This document shows positions 1 to 10,860 of a stretch of 64,000 nucleotides of DNA, one piece after another (the first letter of the stretch is position 1; the number at the start of each line of letters is the position of its first letter). The position numbers were made by a program, and so were the translations under genes. The stretch comes from an uncultured Synechococcus sp. Its GTDB lineage: Bacteria > Cyanobacteriota > Cyanobacteriia > PCC-6307 > Cyanobiaceae. The DNA lies in NCBI GenBank assembly GCA_913049535.1, contig CAJWYF010000008.1, forward strand, positions 1 to 64,000, written 5' to 3'. The notes under the pieces are model-generated. The model worked only from the letters and a program-made list of their open reading frames with translations. It made no database searches and was not told where the DNA came from.

Positions 1-94
1 AGGAACGCCAGCAGGGCAGCAGCCTGAAAGGACCACGCGCTGAGATGGCCTACCTAGGGGGTTGAGTCAAAGCACCGATGCGGAATTGCTGATC

Positions 95-457
95 ATGCGC
101 AAGGGTGTATCAGAGGCAACAGACGTAATGACGGTAAGCACCCCTCTGCAGACGAAGGAGAGCTACGAAACGCTGAAGGATCGCCACCTGGTGGCCCAAC
201 TGGCACAACAGCTGGCAGAAGCGCAGTTTGCCCACGCCGATGAAAGCAGGAGCCGCCGCCTTTGGGACGAGGTCGCAGCCCTTGGGCTTGATCCCGATCG
301 TGTGCTGCATCTTCTTTACGGGGGCCACGACCTCGATGATGAAACCGCACTGTGTGCCATCGACCGCTCTTTCCAGGAGACGCCTCGTCGCCGCAGGCAG
401 GCCCGCCGTTGGCTGAAGGGGGCCTGGCCGCTGCAGCGTGCGGCCACTCAGGTCTGA
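95..457 (+). CDS. conserved hypothetical protein (start uncertain: 62, 95 or 128)
   Basis: ORF with ordinary coding composition; 3' end overlaps hrpB by about 10 bp in convergent orientation. Confidence 0.6.
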   Translation: MRKGVSEATDVMTVSTPLQTKESYETLKDRHLVAQLAQQLAEAQFAHADESRSRRLWDEVAALGLDPDRVLHLLYGGHDLDDETALCAIDRSFQETPRRRRQARRWLKGAWPLQRAATQV

Positions 458-2964
458 AGCGGATCCTCAGGCCAGCGATGTTTCGGGTAGCGCCCGCGAA
501 GGTCCTTGCGGACCAGGGGGTATCCCTGCTGCCAAAAGCTGGCCAGATCTCTGGTGACTGCAGCTGGCCGGCCGGCCGGTGAGAGCAAGTGCACCAGGAC
601 CGTGTGGCGACCAGCGGCCAAACGCGGTGTTTCGAGCACCCCAAAGAAGTCCTGCAGGCGGCTGCTGAGCACAGGCTCTTCACCGCTGTAATCAATGCGG
701 CCCGAGCGGCCATTGGGCAGCATCCAGCGCAACGGAGCCAGAGCGTCCAGTTGGCTGCGCAGCGACCAGTCGAGGCGATTGAGCAGTGCTGAGCTGAGAT
801 CCACCGCTTGAAGATCATCCAAGCTGCGCACTCCGCTCAGATTCGGGGCCAGCCAGAGCTCCAGCTGCTGCAGCAATGCGGTGTCATCGACTGCAGGCCA
901 ATGGGTCGAATCGAGCTGATGCAGAAAGGCGAGGCGCCCCCGCAACTGCTGCTGCGCAGGCGTCCAGTTCAGCAACGCCAAACCACGGCGGCGCACCTGC
1001 TCCAACACACAGGCCTGCACAGCCTCCGCATCGGGGCGCTGCAGCGGTGATTCGCTGAGCACCAGAGCCCCCAGACAGCGGCGTCTGCTGGCCACCACCT
1101 GCTCCCTCTGGCCATCCCAGGCCAATTGATCCTCGTCGCGCACCTGCTGGGGCTGGAGCCACTCCAGCGCCGCTCGCGGCAGCGATGCGGCAAGCCAGAT
1201 GCGGGCCTGACGGCGATCACCATCGAGATGGGCCGCCACCAGGGCGGAAGCAGCACAGAGAGGGTCACCAGGGTCCAGGGCAGCACCGCGGCCACCGGAA
1301 AGCAGCACAACCCCCGGGCGCGCCTGATCGCGCGGCAGGGCCAAGCGATCGGGATAGGCCAGTGCGAGCATCACCCCCACCCAGGCTGGCCATCCCTCAC
1401 AGAGGAGGGGCAGGTGCCGCGGCAGCCCCACCTGCCGGCGCAACTGCAGGGCCAACTGGCGCACTGATGGCAGACCACCGCGACGGCGCTCCAGCAGATC
1501 CAAGCGCAGGTTGAGATCAGCGCCAGGGGCTTCAGCGCGCAAGGGATCCCGCTCCGAGAGCACGGCGGCCACAACACAGGCCAGCCCCTGGCGCTCCTCG
1601 GCATTCCAGTCCGGCAGCTGGAGCTCATCGGCAGGCAGCTCCAGCACGGCGGCCTGGAGCACCATGGCGCCGAGGCGGGGGTGCAGACCCAACGCTCCGA
1701 GTCGCCGGCCTTGATCGGTTGGCTGACCGGACGGGTCCAGGGCACCGAGGCTGACCAGCAGCTCACGCGCCTGCTGCAGCGGCGCCGCTGGAGGCGGATC
1801 AAGAAAGGCCAGCTCCTCCCCCGCGGCCGATCCCCACAAAGCCAGCTCCAGGGCTAGCGGGGCTGGATCGCTCGTGAGGATGTCGGCCTTGGGCTGGGCT
1901 GGACGCCGCTGCTGGTCAACGGCGGTCCAAAGCCGGTGGCAGAGACCTGGGCCCAACCGTCCAGCACGGCCGCGGCGTTGATCAGCCTGGGCGACGGCCG
2001 CTTTCTCGGTCACCAGCTGAGCCAGGCCGGTCGTGGGGTCAAAGCGGGACACCCGGCTCCAGCCGGCATCGATGACCACATGGATGCCATCAATGGTCAG
2101 GCTGCTCTCGGCCAGCGCTGTGGCCAGCACCAACTTGCGCTTGCCAGGGGCAGCCGGGGCCACTGCAGCGTCCTGAGCTCGGGCATCGAGGTCGCCGTAC
2201 AGCGGCGTGAGCTCGACATCTGCTGCCAGATCATCCTCCAGTTGCTCCACCAGGCGGCGGATCTCGGCCTGGCCGGGCAAAAACACCAGCACGCTGCCCA
2301 CCTCCTCTGCCAACACCTGACGGATGGCAGGCCGCACCTGATCGGCGATGGCGCGCACCGTGGGCTGCTCGGGCGCCGGTCGCTCGGCGTAGCGGGTCTG
2401 CACGGGAAAGGCACGGCCCTCACTGCTGAGCACCGGAGCCCCATCGAGCAAGCGGGCTAAAGGCTCGGCATCCAACGTGGCCGACATGGCCACCACCGCC
2501 AACTCAGGGATCAGGAGCTGGCGTGCCTGCCAGGTCAGAGCGAGGGCCAGATCACTGCCGACCCCACGCTCATGCACTTCATCGAAGAGCACAGCGCTCA
2601 CACCGCTGAGTGCGGGGTCGTCCTGCAGCAAGCGCAGGAACAGGCCATCGGTGAGCAGCTCAACCCGGGTGTTCGGGCCCACGCAGCTGTCGAGCCGCAC
2701 GCGATAGCCGACGGTGTCGCCAACGGCTTCGCCAAGGGAGCGAGCCATCTGCCGCGCGGCCATCTTGGCCGCCAGCCGCCGCGGTTCAAGCACCAGCACC
2801 TTGCCTGAACTCCAGGGCAGCTGCTGTGCCAGTGCCAGGGGGACACGGGTGGTCTTGCCAGCACCCGGCGGTGCCTGAAGCACCAACCGGCCGTGCTGCT
2901 TCAGCGTCTCAATCAGCTCCGGCAAGAGCGGCTCAATCGGCAGCGGCGTGGAAGCAGACCCCAT
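448..2964 (-). CDS. hrpB: ATP-dependent helicase HrpB (DEAH-box)
   Basis: GAGKTTRVPLAL Walker A, DEVHERG, SATLDAEPLARLL, QRRGRAGRLGPG motifs; full-length 838 aa. Confidence 0.95.
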   Translation of the reverse strand: MGSASTPLPIEPLLPELIETLKQHGRLVLQAPPGAGKTTRVPLALAQQLPWSSGKVLVLEPRRLAAKMAARQMARSLGEAVGDTVGYRVRLDSCVGPNTRVELLTDGLFLRLLQDDPALSGVSAVLFDEVHERGVGSDLALALTWQARQLLIPELAVVAMSATLDAEPLARLLDGAPVLSSEGRAFPVQTRYAERPAPEQPTVRAIADQVRPAIRQVLAEEVGSVLVFLPGQAEIRRLVEQLEDDLAADVELTPLYGDLDARAQDAAVAPAAPGKRKLVLATALAESSLTIDGIHVVIDAGWSRVSRFDPTTGLAQLVTEKAAVAQADQRRGRAGRLGPGLCHRLWTAVDQQRRPAQPKADILTSDPAPLALELALWGSAAGEELAFLDPPPAAPLQQARELLVSLGALDPSGQPTDQGRRLGALGLHPRLGAMVLQAAVLELPADELQLPDWNAEERQGLACVVAAVLSERDPLRAEAPGADLNLRLDLLERRRGGLPSVRQLALQLRRQVGLPRHLPLLCEGWPAWVGVMLALAYPDRLALPRDQARPGVVLLSGGRGAALDPGDPLCAASALVAAHLDGDRRQARIWLAASLPRAALEWLQPQQVRDEDQLAWDGQREQVVASRRRCLGALVLSESPLQRPDAEAVQACVLEQVRRRGLALLNWTPAQQQLRGRLAFLHQLDSTHWPAVDDTALLQQLELWLAPNLSGVRSLDDLQAVDLSSALLNRLDWSLRSQLDALAPLRWMLPNGRSGRIDYSGEEPVLSSRLQDFFGVLETPRLAAGRHTVLVHLLSPAGRPAAVTRDLASFWQQGYPLVRKDLRGRYPKHRWPEDPLQT

Positions 2965-2967
2965 GGT

Positions 2968-3693
2968 TCAGCCCAGCAGCAGCTTGCTGCCGGCAAAGCC
3001 AGTCACCAACGCCAGAAGGCGACGAATGGTGGGCACAGCCCAACGATGGCTGCCGGCATGGGCACCGAGGCCACCGGCCACCAGCACCACCAGCACCCAG
3101 CTCCACGGAAGTGGCGGCAATGGCTGTGCTGATCGTGCGAATCCCGCCAGACCAGCAAGGGAGTTCATCAAGATGAAGACCACCGATACAGCAGCGGCTT
3201 GACGGGTGCCGCACCAACGCCGCAGCAGCATCCAAGGGCTGAGGAAGACCCCACCACCGGTGCCCGTGAGCCCGGCCATCAAACCCAGGCCGCTGCCAGT
3301 GGCGAGCAGCGTCCAGCGGCTCGGTGGCTGGACGCGATCCGGATCACGCGGTTGCAGCACGAACCGCACAGCAGCGGCAAGCAACACCATCCCCAGCAGG
3401 ACTCTCAAGCCGCGGGTCGGAACAACGAGCCAACCGCCGAAAAAGGCTGCAGGCACCGCCAGGGGCAACAACGGCCAAAACTGCTGCCATTGCAGATGGC
3501 CGGCTCGGCAGAACTGCCAGGTGCCAAAACCAGCCACCACCACATTGAGCATCAAGGCACTGGGCCGGATCAGCTCAGGGCTCAGTCCGGCGAGTGCGAA
3601 AACGGCGATGTAACCGGTGGCCCCGGCATGGCCAACAGCGCCGTAGAGAAACGCCACGACAGCCAGTGCCAGCGGCAACAGCTCCGGGCTCAT
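2968..3693 (-). CDS. TauE/SafE-family membrane transporter
   Basis: Multi-TM protein with GLTGTGGGVFLSPWML motif; ATG at 3693 overlaps the moaB stop (ATGA), so the longer ORF start at 3852 is unlikely. Confidence 0.85.
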   Translation of the reverse strand: MSPELLPLALAVVAFLYGAVGHAGATGYIAVFALAGLSPELIRPSALMLNVVVAGFGTWQFCRAGHLQWQQFWPLLPLAVPAAFFGGWLVVPTRGLRVLLGMVLLAAAVRFVLQPRDPDRVQPPSRWTLLATGSGLGLMAGLTGTGGGVFLSPWMLLRRWCGTRQAAAVSVVFILMNSLAGLAGFARSAQPLPPLPWSWVLVVLVAGGLGAHAGSHRWAVPTIRRLLALVTGFAGSKLLLG

Positions 3694-4193
3694 GGCTGCT
3701 CCTGCAACCGCGGCATCAACTGAACAAGGTTGCAGGGCCGGGTGGAGGGGTCGAGTTGGGCGGCGATCAACCGCTCCCAGGCTGTGGTGACGGCATCCAG
3801 CGAACCGGGCAGCACAAAAAGGAATGTCCCGTTGGCAACACCAGCCAGACAACGGCTTTGCAGCGTGCTGGTGCCGATGGTTTCAAAGGAAAGAACGCGG
3901 AAGAGCTCACCAAAGCCATCGATGGTTTTATCGAGCAGCGGTGCCACCGCTTCCGGGGTGCCATCACGACCCGTCAGACCGGTGCCGCCGCTGCTGATGA
4001 TCACCTGCACTGCCGGATCGGCGATCCACTGACTGATCACAGCGCGAATGGCGTAGCGATCGTCGCGGACCAGCGACCGATGCTTGAGCTCATGACCGGC
4101 GTGCTGCAGTGCGTCCTGCAATGCATCGCCGCTGGGGTCATCCGCCAGGCTGCGGCTGTCTGAAACCGTCAGCAACGCGATCGCAAGAGCCAT
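3690..4193 (-). CDS. moaB: molybdenum cofactor biosynthesis protein B
   Basis: ISSGGTGLTGRDGTPEAV and LPGSLDAVTTAWE motifs of the MoaB/Mog family. Confidence 0.9.
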   Translation of the reverse strand: MALAIALLTVSDSRSLADDPSGDALQDALQHAGHELKHRSLVRDDRYAIRAVISQWIADPAVQVIISSGGTGLTGRDGTPEAVAPLLDKTIDGFGELFRVLSFETIGTSTLQSRCLAGVANGTFLFVLPGSLDAVTTAWERLIAAQLDPSTRPCNLVQLMPRLQEQP

Positions 4194-4255
4194 AGCCAGC
4201 AGGTTCAGATCTCGATTGTGGCCTCCGTAGGCTCATCTCTCAGCCTTGGTCATGG

Positions 4256-4507
4256 ATGCAGCCCCCGTCAGCCACCATTGAGGTGCTGCTGTTCGCAGCT
4301 CTGCGCGAGCAGGCGGGCTGGGCCCGCCGGCGCCTGCCCCTGAAGGAGCCGTGTACACCGCTTCAGTGCTGGAAGGACTTGCAATTGGGGGGTGACACCC
4401 TGCCAACTGAGATCCGCGTGGCCATCAATCAGCGCTTTGCCGCAGCTGACACCCCGTTGATCGCTGGGGATGAACTGGCTTTCCTGCCCCCCATCAGCGG
4501 TGGCTGA
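4256..4507 (+). CDS. moaD: molybdopterin synthase small subunit
   Basis: Ubiquitin-like small protein ending in LPPISGG (C-terminal GG). Confidence 0.9.
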   Translation: MQPPSATIEVLLFAALREQAGWARRRLPLKEPCTPLQCWKDLQLGGDTLPTEIRVAINQRFAAADTPLIAGDELAFLPPISGG

Positions 4508-4512
4508 CGGCC

Positions 4513-4965
4513 ATGGACAACAACAGCGGCATCGCACTGGATCTGGCACTGTGCCAGCAAGACTTTGACCCCCACGCCCTGCTGTCCAGCTGGGAGGGCA
4601 ATCACCGAAGTGCAGCAACAGCGGTCTTTCTGGGCCGCATGCGCGACCGCAGCCTTGCCGGTGAAACACTGCTGGCCATGGAGCTGGAGCACTACCCCGG
4701 GATGTGCGAAGCCCAGCTGCAGGAGCTGGCGATGCACCACAGCTCAGCCCATGCCGTTGATGCCGTGCTGCTGCGCCACCGCGTGGGGCGGGTGCAACCG
4801 GGCGAGGCCTTGGTGGTGCTGGCGGTGGCGGCGGCGCGGCGTGGGCCGGCCCAGCGCTGCTGCCAGGACTTGCTGGAGGCGGTCAAACACCAGGCCCCGT
4901 TCTGGAAACGGGAGATCACCGCCGCAGGACGCTGTCACTGGGTGCAAGGCAACACCCCCCTGTGA
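4513..4965 (+). CDS. moaE: molybdopterin synthase catalytic subunit
   Basis: GNHRSAATAVFLGRMRD, LELEHYPGMCEAQLQEL, HRVGRVQPGEALVVLAVAAARR, PFWKRE motifs. Confidence 0.93.
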   Translation: MDNNSGIALDLALCQQDFDPHALLSSWEGNHRSAATAVFLGRMRDRSLAGETLLAMELEHYPGMCEAQLQELAMHHSSAHAVDAVLLRHRVGRVQPGEALVVLAVAAARRGPAQRCCQDLLEAVKHQAPFWKREITAAGRCHWVQGNTPL

Positions 4966-4967
4966 TC

Positions 4968-6221
4968 TCACAGCAGGGGCAAGCGCAGCAGCTGGGCCCA
5001 GAGCAAGCAGCCGGCAGGGAGTTGATCGGCGTCATGGGGCAGCTCCAGCAGCAGATCAGCGTTCTGCAGCGAAGCGATGCGAGATGAGGCTTGAGAACCC
5101 TCCACCAAGGCCGAAAGACCACCAGAGGCATCCACCAGCAAGCGGCCTCGAGCCAACTCAGGCCGGCCGGCGACTCGGCTCAGATCGCGCGCCAAAGGGA
5201 GCTGGATCCGGGGCAGCCGCTGGGGCTCAGCCCCCTCCAGCTGCTGCAGCGCCGGCCAGAGCAACTGCAACGCCGTCACTGCAGCAGCCACAGGATTTCC
5301 GGGCAAGCCAAAAAACGGCAATGGGCCGTTGACAGCACCATCGAGCCTGCCGAAGGCAAACGGCCGCCCCGGCTTGAGAAACAGCTTCCAGAACTCCACT
5401 TGCCCCAGTTCAGCCAGCAGCGGCCGGATCCAGTCACTGTCTCCAGCGGAGACGCCACCGGTGCTCACCACCACATCAGCACTGACAGCCAAGGCCTCAA
5501 GCGCTTGGCGCAGGGCCACAGGATCATCAGCCACCACCAGCCGCTGACTGACCCGGTAGCCAAGCCGCTGCAGCAATGCCTCCAGCAACGTGCCATTGCT
5601 CTCCCAGATGGCTCCTGCCGGGCGTGGTTGCCCCGCTGGCACCAGCTCATCACCGGTGATCAGCAGAGCGATCCGCGGGGCAACGCGCACGGGCACCGTT
5701 GCGATGCCGCAGGAAGCCAGACGTGCCAGCTCGGATGGTCCCAGCCGCTGAGCCGCACCAACCAGCTGCTGGGCGGCCGCTGTCTCCTCCTCTGGCCCTC
5801 TGACCCAACGCTTAATCCCGCAGGGACGCTTCAAGACGATTTGAGCCTCGCCTTGAAGCTCAATCAACTCCTGAGCCAGCACGCGCGCGGCGCCTTGCGG
5901 CAGGGGCGCGCCGGTGAGGATGCGGACAGCTTCACCTGGGGCGAGCACGCCTGGGTGCGGCGATCCTGGAGCGGCACGACCCACCAGCTGCCAGCGCGTG
6001 GAGCACGGCGGCTCCTCCGCATCGGCAACGGCATAACCGTCAAGGATGGCCGCGGAGAATCCAGGCACCGCTTCCGGGGCGAGAAGCGGTGCTGCCGTGA
6101 CACGGCCAAGAGCCTGCAGCAGCGGCAGCGTCTCCACCCCCTGCAATGGCTGGATCCTGCTGAGGACGGCGCTGCGGGCCTCCTCCAGCTCCAGACCCTC
6201 GCGGGCAAAGGGTTCAGCCAT
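4968..6221 (-). CDS. moeA: molybdopterin molybdenumtransferase
   Basis: [32 protein letters not shown] motifs; start set at internal Met (MAEPFAREG). Confidence 0.93.
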   Translation of the reverse strand: MAEPFAREGLELEEARSAVLSRIQPLQGVETLPLLQALGRVTAAPLLAPEAVPGFSAAILDGYAVADAEEPPCSTRWQLVGRAAPGSPHPGVLAPGEAVRILTGAPLPQGAARVLAQELIELQGEAQIVLKRPCGIKRWVRGPEEETAAAQQLVGAAQRLGPSELARLASCGIATVPVRVAPRIALLITGDELVPAGQPRPAGAIWESNGTLLEALLQRLGYRVSQRLVVADDPVALRQALEALAVSADVVVSTGGVSAGDSDWIRPLLAELGQVEFWKLFLKPGRPFAFGRLDGAVNGPLPFFGLPGNPVAAAVTALQLLWPALQQLEGAEPQRLPRIQLPLARDLSRVAGRPELARGRLLVDASGGLSALVEGSQASSRIASLQNADLLLELPHDADQLPAGCLLWAQLLRLPLL

Positions 6222-6768
6222 CTGCGCCGGCCTCCAGGCCCGGGTGCTGCCAGTCCCCATGGCGCCCACCCTGTTTACGCAGCAGACGAACGCCTTCGAT
6301 TGTCATGGCCGGATCGGCACTTTTGAGCATGTCGTAAAGGGTGAGCAGGCCCACTTGCACCGCCGTGAGCGCCTCCATCTCGACGCCGGTGGGACCGACC
6401 GTGCAAGCCGATGCCTCCACGCGCAGCCCATCACCTGCAGGGGCCGGATCGATCACCACCTCAAGACCCGTCAAGGCGATGGGATGGCAGAGGGGCACCA
6501 GCTCCCAGGTGCGCTTGGCCGCCTGAATCGCCGCCACCCGGGCCACGGCCAGCACATCACCTTTGGGTGCACGCCCTTGCAGCACCAACTGCAGCACCTC
6601 TGGCCTGAGGCGGATCCAGCCTTCTGCCGTGGCCTTGCGCTCGGTGGCGGCACGATGGCCGACCTCGACCATGTGCACCTCACCTTGGGCATTGAGGTGG
6701 CTCAACGCGGAATCGTTCATCCATGCCGCCGCTTCATGCAGCAAGCTTGCGTCATTCAGCACCGGCAT
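6214..6768 (-). CDS. moaC: cyclic pyranopterin monophosphate synthase accessory protein
   Basis: [52 protein letters not shown] motifs. Confidence 0.95.
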   Translation of the reverse strand: MPVLNDASLLHEAAAWMNDSALSHLNAQGEVHMVEVGHRAATERKATAEGWIRLRPEVLQLVLQGRAPKGDVLAVARVAAIQAAKRTWELVPLCHPIALTGLEVVIDPAPAGDGLRVEASACTVGPTGVEMEALTAVQVGLLTLYDMLKSADPAMTIEGVRLLRKQGGRHGDWQHPGLEAGADG

Positions 6769-6770
6769 CG

Positions 6771-7262
6771 ATGTCCAGCGCCGAGCAGCACAAGCGCTTC
6801 ATGGCGCTGGCGATCGAGACGATGCGTCGCACAGCACTGGAGGAACGCAGCGGTGAACCGTTTGGTGCCGTCGTGGTGAAAGACGGTGAAGTGATTGCCG
6901 ATGAAGGGAACGGGGTCGGCCGTGACAACGACCCGACAGCGCACGCGGAGATCAATGCAATCCGCGCCGCCGCGCGCGCCTTGGGAACCTGGGACCTCAG
7001 CGGCTGTGTGCTGTACGCCAGCAGCCGCTGCTGTCCCATGTGTTATGCCGCGGCCCACTGGGCCGCCATCAGCAAGATCTATTACGGCGCAGGCTGGGAG
7101 GACTACAGCGACTTCTACGACGATTCGGCAGCCATCACCGAAATGAACCTGCCGCCAGAGCGGCAGGCCATGGCTCCAGAGCAGCTGCTGCGCGATGAAG
7201 CGGTCGAGGTCTGGAATGCCGTGCGCCAGGACCGCGGCATGAAACCAGCCGAGACCGACTGA
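6771..7262 (+). CDS. nucleoside/guanine deaminase (cytidine deaminase superfamily)
   Basis: [10 protein letters not shown] and CCPMC zinc-site motifs; start at [10 protein letters not shown]. Confidence 0.85.
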   Translation: MSSAEQHKRFMALAIETMRRTALEERSGEPFGAVVVKDGEVIADEGNGVGRDNDPTAHAEINAIRAAARALGTWDLSGCVLYASSRCCPMCYAAAHWAAISKIYYGAGWEDYSDFYDDSAAITEMNLPPERQAMAPEQLLRDEAVEVWNAVRQDRGMKPAETD

Positions 7263-7263
7263 C

Positions 7264-8478
7264 TTGAAACGGCCCTCGACCCTGCTCTGCGTCTTCGCAA
7301 CGCTGCTGAACGACCGGATCAGTGAAAGCCTTGTCTTTCCGCTGCTGGCCTTCCTTCTGGCCCGCTTCACCAGCAGCGGCACCACCTTGGGACTGCTGGC
7401 TGGCAGCTATGCCCTGGCCCAATTTGTCGCCACCCCCTTGATCGGCGCGCTGAGCGATCGCTACGGGCGTCGGCCGGTGATCGCCACCTGCGTTGCAGGA
7501 ACGGTGGTCGGCCTCGGTCTGTTTGCGCTCACCCTGGAATTGCCCTGGCCAGCAGCCAGTCCCTGGCCGCTGCTGTTGCTGTTCACCGGCAGGATGATTG
7601 ATGGGTTCAGCGGTGGCACCGCTGCCACAGCCGGTGCTGTGTTGGCCGACATCAGCAGCCCTGAAAATCGGGCCCGGGCCTTTGGGCTGATCGGAGTGGC
7701 CTTCGGGCTTGGCTTCATCCTGGGACCCGGTCTGGCAGGGGCGTTGAGCCGCTGGGGCACCACCGTGCCGGTGTGGCTGGCGGTGCTCATCGCCGTGACC
7801 AACCTGCTGCTCGTGCTCAAGCTGCTGCCGGAAACCCATCCGATCCAGCAGCGCAGAGCGTTGCCACGCAAGCGCGAGCTCAACCCCTTCACCCAGTTGG
7901 CCGGCGTGTTCAGCAACCCTCAGGTGAGCCGGCTCTGCCTTGGGTTTTTCCTCTTCTTTCTGGCCTTCAACGGCTTTACAGCCGTGCTGGTCTTGTTCTT
8001 CAAGCAGGTTTACGGCTGGGGGCCAGGGCCCGCCACCACCGCTTTTCTAATCGTCGGAATCGTGGCCACCGTGGTTCAGGGAGGACTGATCGGACCACTG
8101 GTGAAACGCTTCGGCGAACAGCGCCTGACCCTCACCGGTCTGGCGCTGGTGCTCGTGGGCTGCCTGCTGATTCCATTGGCGCCCGTGGAGCGCAGCCAAC
8201 CAGTGGTCTACGTCTCGGTGGCTCTGCTGGCCTTCGGCACAGGCTTGGTCACCCCATCACTGCGCAGCTTGGTGTCCCGCCGGCTCAGCAGCGGCGGCCA
8301 GGGGGCTGCCCTTGGCTCACTCCAGGGGCTCCAGAGTCTTGGCAGTTTTCTGGGTCCGCCGCTGATGGGACTCAGCTACGAGCTGCTGGGACGCAGCAGC
8401 CCTTTTCTGCTTGCGGCGGCATTACTGATCGGTGTTGCGGCACTGAGTGCTAACGGTTCCCTTAAACAAGCTGGCTAG
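7264..8478 (+). CDS. MFS transporter (TTG start)
   Basis: 12-TM-like protein with GALSDRYGRRPV MFS loop motif. Confidence 0.88.
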   Translation: MKRPSTLLCVFATLLNDRISESLVFPLLAFLLARFTSSGTTLGLLAGSYALAQFVATPLIGALSDRYGRRPVIATCVAGTVVGLGLFALTLELPWPAASPWPLLLLFTGRMIDGFSGGTAATAGAVLADISSPENRARAFGLIGVAFGLGFILGPGLAGALSRWGTTVPVWLAVLIAVTNLLLVLKLLPETHPIQQRRALPRKRELNPFTQLAGVFSNPQVSRLCLGFFLFFLAFNGFTAVLVLFFKQVYGWGPGPATTAFLIVGIVATVVQGGLIGPLVKRFGEQRLTLTGLALVLVGCLLIPLAPVERSQPVVYVSVALLAFGTGLVTPSLRSLVSRRLSSGGQGAALGSLQGLQSLGSFLGPPLMGLSYELLGRSSPFLLAAALLIGVAALSANGSLKQAG

Positions 8479-8507
8479 TTTCCGGCCATCTGGCATTCCC
8501 CCGCTCC

Positions 8508-10640
8508 ATGGCGCCCGCTGCTCTCGCCCCCGAGCTGTATCTCAATCGCGAACTGGCCTGGATCGACTTCAATGATCGGGTGCTGGCCCAGGCATTGGAT
8601 CAACGCACGCCACTGCTGGAGCAAGCCAAATTCAGCGCCATCTTCAGCAACAACCTCGACGAGTTCTTCATGGTGCGGGTGGCTTCGCTGAAGTCACAGG
8701 TTGATGCCGGTATCGAGACGCCCAGCGTCGATGGACTCACACCACTGCAGCAACTGCAGGCGATCCAGGCGAAGCTCCGCCCGGTGCTGGAAAAACAACA
8801 AGACCATTACCGCAACACCCTCAAACCGGAGCTGGCACGCCATGGCGTCCATGTCCTGGACTATCCCCAGCTCAATGAAGCGCAGAGGGAATGGGCCCAG
8901 AACCATTTCCGCAGCGCGATTTTCCCGGTGCTCACACCACTGGCGGTGGATCCGGCTCACCCGTTTCCCTTCATCAGCAACCTGAGCTTCAACATTGCGG
9001 CCCTGATCCGCGATCCGGAAAGCGGTGAGCAACAGTTTGCACGGGTCAAGGTTCCGCAGAAGAACCTGCCGCGCTTCATCAAACTGCCTTTAGAGCTGAC
9101 TGACGACAGTGACAGCCTCTACACCGCATTGCCGCTGGAACAATTGGTGGCCTTCAACCTCGGCCTGCTCTTTCCGGGCATGACCATTGAGGGGCACTAC
9201 TTCTTCCGTGTCACCCGCGACGCTGATCTGGAACTGCGTGAACTGGAAGCAGACGATCTCATGATTGCCCTGCAGGAGGGCCTGCGCAAACGCCGCATGG
9301 GAGGCGAGGTGGTGCGCCTTGAGGTCACCGATGAGATGCCCCAGGACGTGGTGGATCTGCTGATGGAGGGCATGGCCGTGGAGGCCGAGGATCTCTACCG
9401 GGTCAATGGCCCCCTGGCTCTGGATGACCTCTTTGGCTTGATGGGGGTGCCCCTGCCGCAGTTGAAGGACGAGCCACAGCAGGCGCGGGTGGCGGCGCCC
9501 CTGGCCAGGGCACAAAAAGCCTTGCTGACCGATGGCTCGGTGGCCGAAGAGGAATTTGAAAGCGTCTTTGACGTGTTGCGACGGGGTGATGTGCTGGTGC
9601 ACCACCCCTATGACCTGTTTCCCTCCTCAGTGGAGGAATTCATCATGCAAGCAGCCGAGGACCCTGATGTCCTGGCCATCAAGATGACCCTCTACCGGGT
9701 GTCCAAGGACTCCCCTGTGATCAGCTCGCTGATCACAGCTGCAGAGAACGGCAAGCAAGTCATGGCCCTGGTCGAACTCAAGGCCCGCTTTGATGAAGAA
9801 AACAATATCCAGTGGGCCCGCCACCTTGAAAATGCAGGCGTGCACGTGGTGTACGGGGTGATTGGCCTGAAGACACACACCAAAATCACACTTGTCCTGA
9901 AGCGGGAAAAGGAAGAATTGCGGTCTTATGTGCATATTGGCACTGGCAATTACAACTCAAAGACATCACGCCTTTACACCGATCTTGGCTTGCTGAGTGC
10001 ACGTCAGGACCTGGGACAAGACCTCGTGGAGCTGTTTAACTACCTCACCGGTTTCTCAAAGCAGCAAAGTTTCCGCAAGCTGCTGGTGGCGCCAGTCACC
10101 CTTCGCTCCGGTATGGAGGCCTTGATCCGCCGCGAAATCGAGCATGCCAACGCCGGTCGCGGCGGCCACATCATCGCCAAGATGAATTCATTGGTTGACC
10201 CAAGGCTGATCGCTTTGCTCTACGAGGCCTCCCGCGCTGGTGTGAGGGTTGAGCTGGTGATCAGGGGGATCTGCAGCTTGATCCCCGGCCTGGCTGGCCA
10301 CAGCGACAACGTCACGGTGATCAGCATCATCGGCCGATTCCTTGAGCACTCCCGCATCTTCTGGTTCGGCAATGCTGGAGCTGCGGAGGTCTTCATCGGC
10401 AGTGCCGATTGGATGGGCCGCAACTTGGATCGCCGTGTCGAGGCGGTGACGCCTGTCGAGGACACCGTATTAAGAGAGCGCCTTGAGCAGCTGCTGCGCA
10501 CCTATCTCGACGACAACCGAGGCGCCTGGGATATGCAGAGCGATGGCCACTTCATCCAGCGGCAACCCGAGGGCAACGAACTTAATTCTCAACTGCAACT
10601 GATGCATGAATGGTGCTCAGTCCAGGGCCAGCCTGTGTGA
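8508..10640 (+). CDS. ppk: polyphosphate kinase 1
   Basis: LYLNRELAWIDFNDRVL, LYRVSKDSPVISSL, HIGTGNYNSKTSRLYTDLGL motifs. Confidence 0.97.
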   Translation: MAPAALAPELYLNRELAWIDFNDRVLAQALDQRTPLLEQAKFSAIFSNNLDEFFMVRVASLKSQVDAGIETPSVDGLTPLQQLQAIQAKLRPVLEKQQDHYRNTLKPELARHGVHVLDYPQLNEAQREWAQNHFRSAIFPVLTPLAVDPAHPFPFISNLSFNIAALIRDPESGEQQFARVKVPQKNLPRFIKLPLELTDDSDSLYTALPLEQLVAFNLGLLFPGMTIEGHYFFRVTRDADLELRELEADDLMIALQEGLRKRRMGGEVVRLEVTDEMPQDVVDLLMEGMAVEAEDLYRVNGPLALDDLFGLMGVPLPQLKDEPQQARVAAPLARAQKALLTDGSVAEEEFESVFDVLRRGDVLVHHPYDLFPSSVEEFIMQAAEDPDVLAIKMTLYRVSKDSPVISSLITAAENGKQVMALVELKARFDEENNIQWARHLENAGVHVVYGVIGLKTHTKITLVLKREKEELRSYVHIGTGNYNSKTSRLYTDLGLLSARQDLGQDLVELFNYLTGFSKQQSFRKLLVAPVTLRSGMEALIRREIEHANAGRGGHIIAKMNSLVDPRLIALLYEASRAGVRVELVIRGICSLIPGLAGHSDNVTVISIIGRFLEHSRIFWFGNAGAAEVFIGSADWMGRNLDRRVEAVTPVEDTVLRERLEQLLRTYLDDNRGAWDMQSDGHFIQRQPEGNELNSQLQLMHEWCSVQGQPV

Positions 10641-10860
10641 TTGGCTACAACAGTGACTGGCATTGCAGAGAGTTAACAAAAAAGCGAAAAAGATCTGGGT
10701 TCTTTTGAACACCATTCGCAAGCCAAGGTCAGGGCTCGAAAACGATGCGATCGGTCACCAATTCCACACTGCTTGCTAAATCCAGATTGTCTTCCCAAAA
10801 GCACTGATTCAACGCTCACCACAGTGCTAAGTTCTGGCCAAATTAAATTCGGAGGCCGGG

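Noticed and set aside
10641-10860. Possible small RNA or tRNA in the 220-bp gap before the sigma factor gene
   Set aside because: No tRNA signature and no strong hairpin plus T-tract; likely an ordinary promoter/leader.
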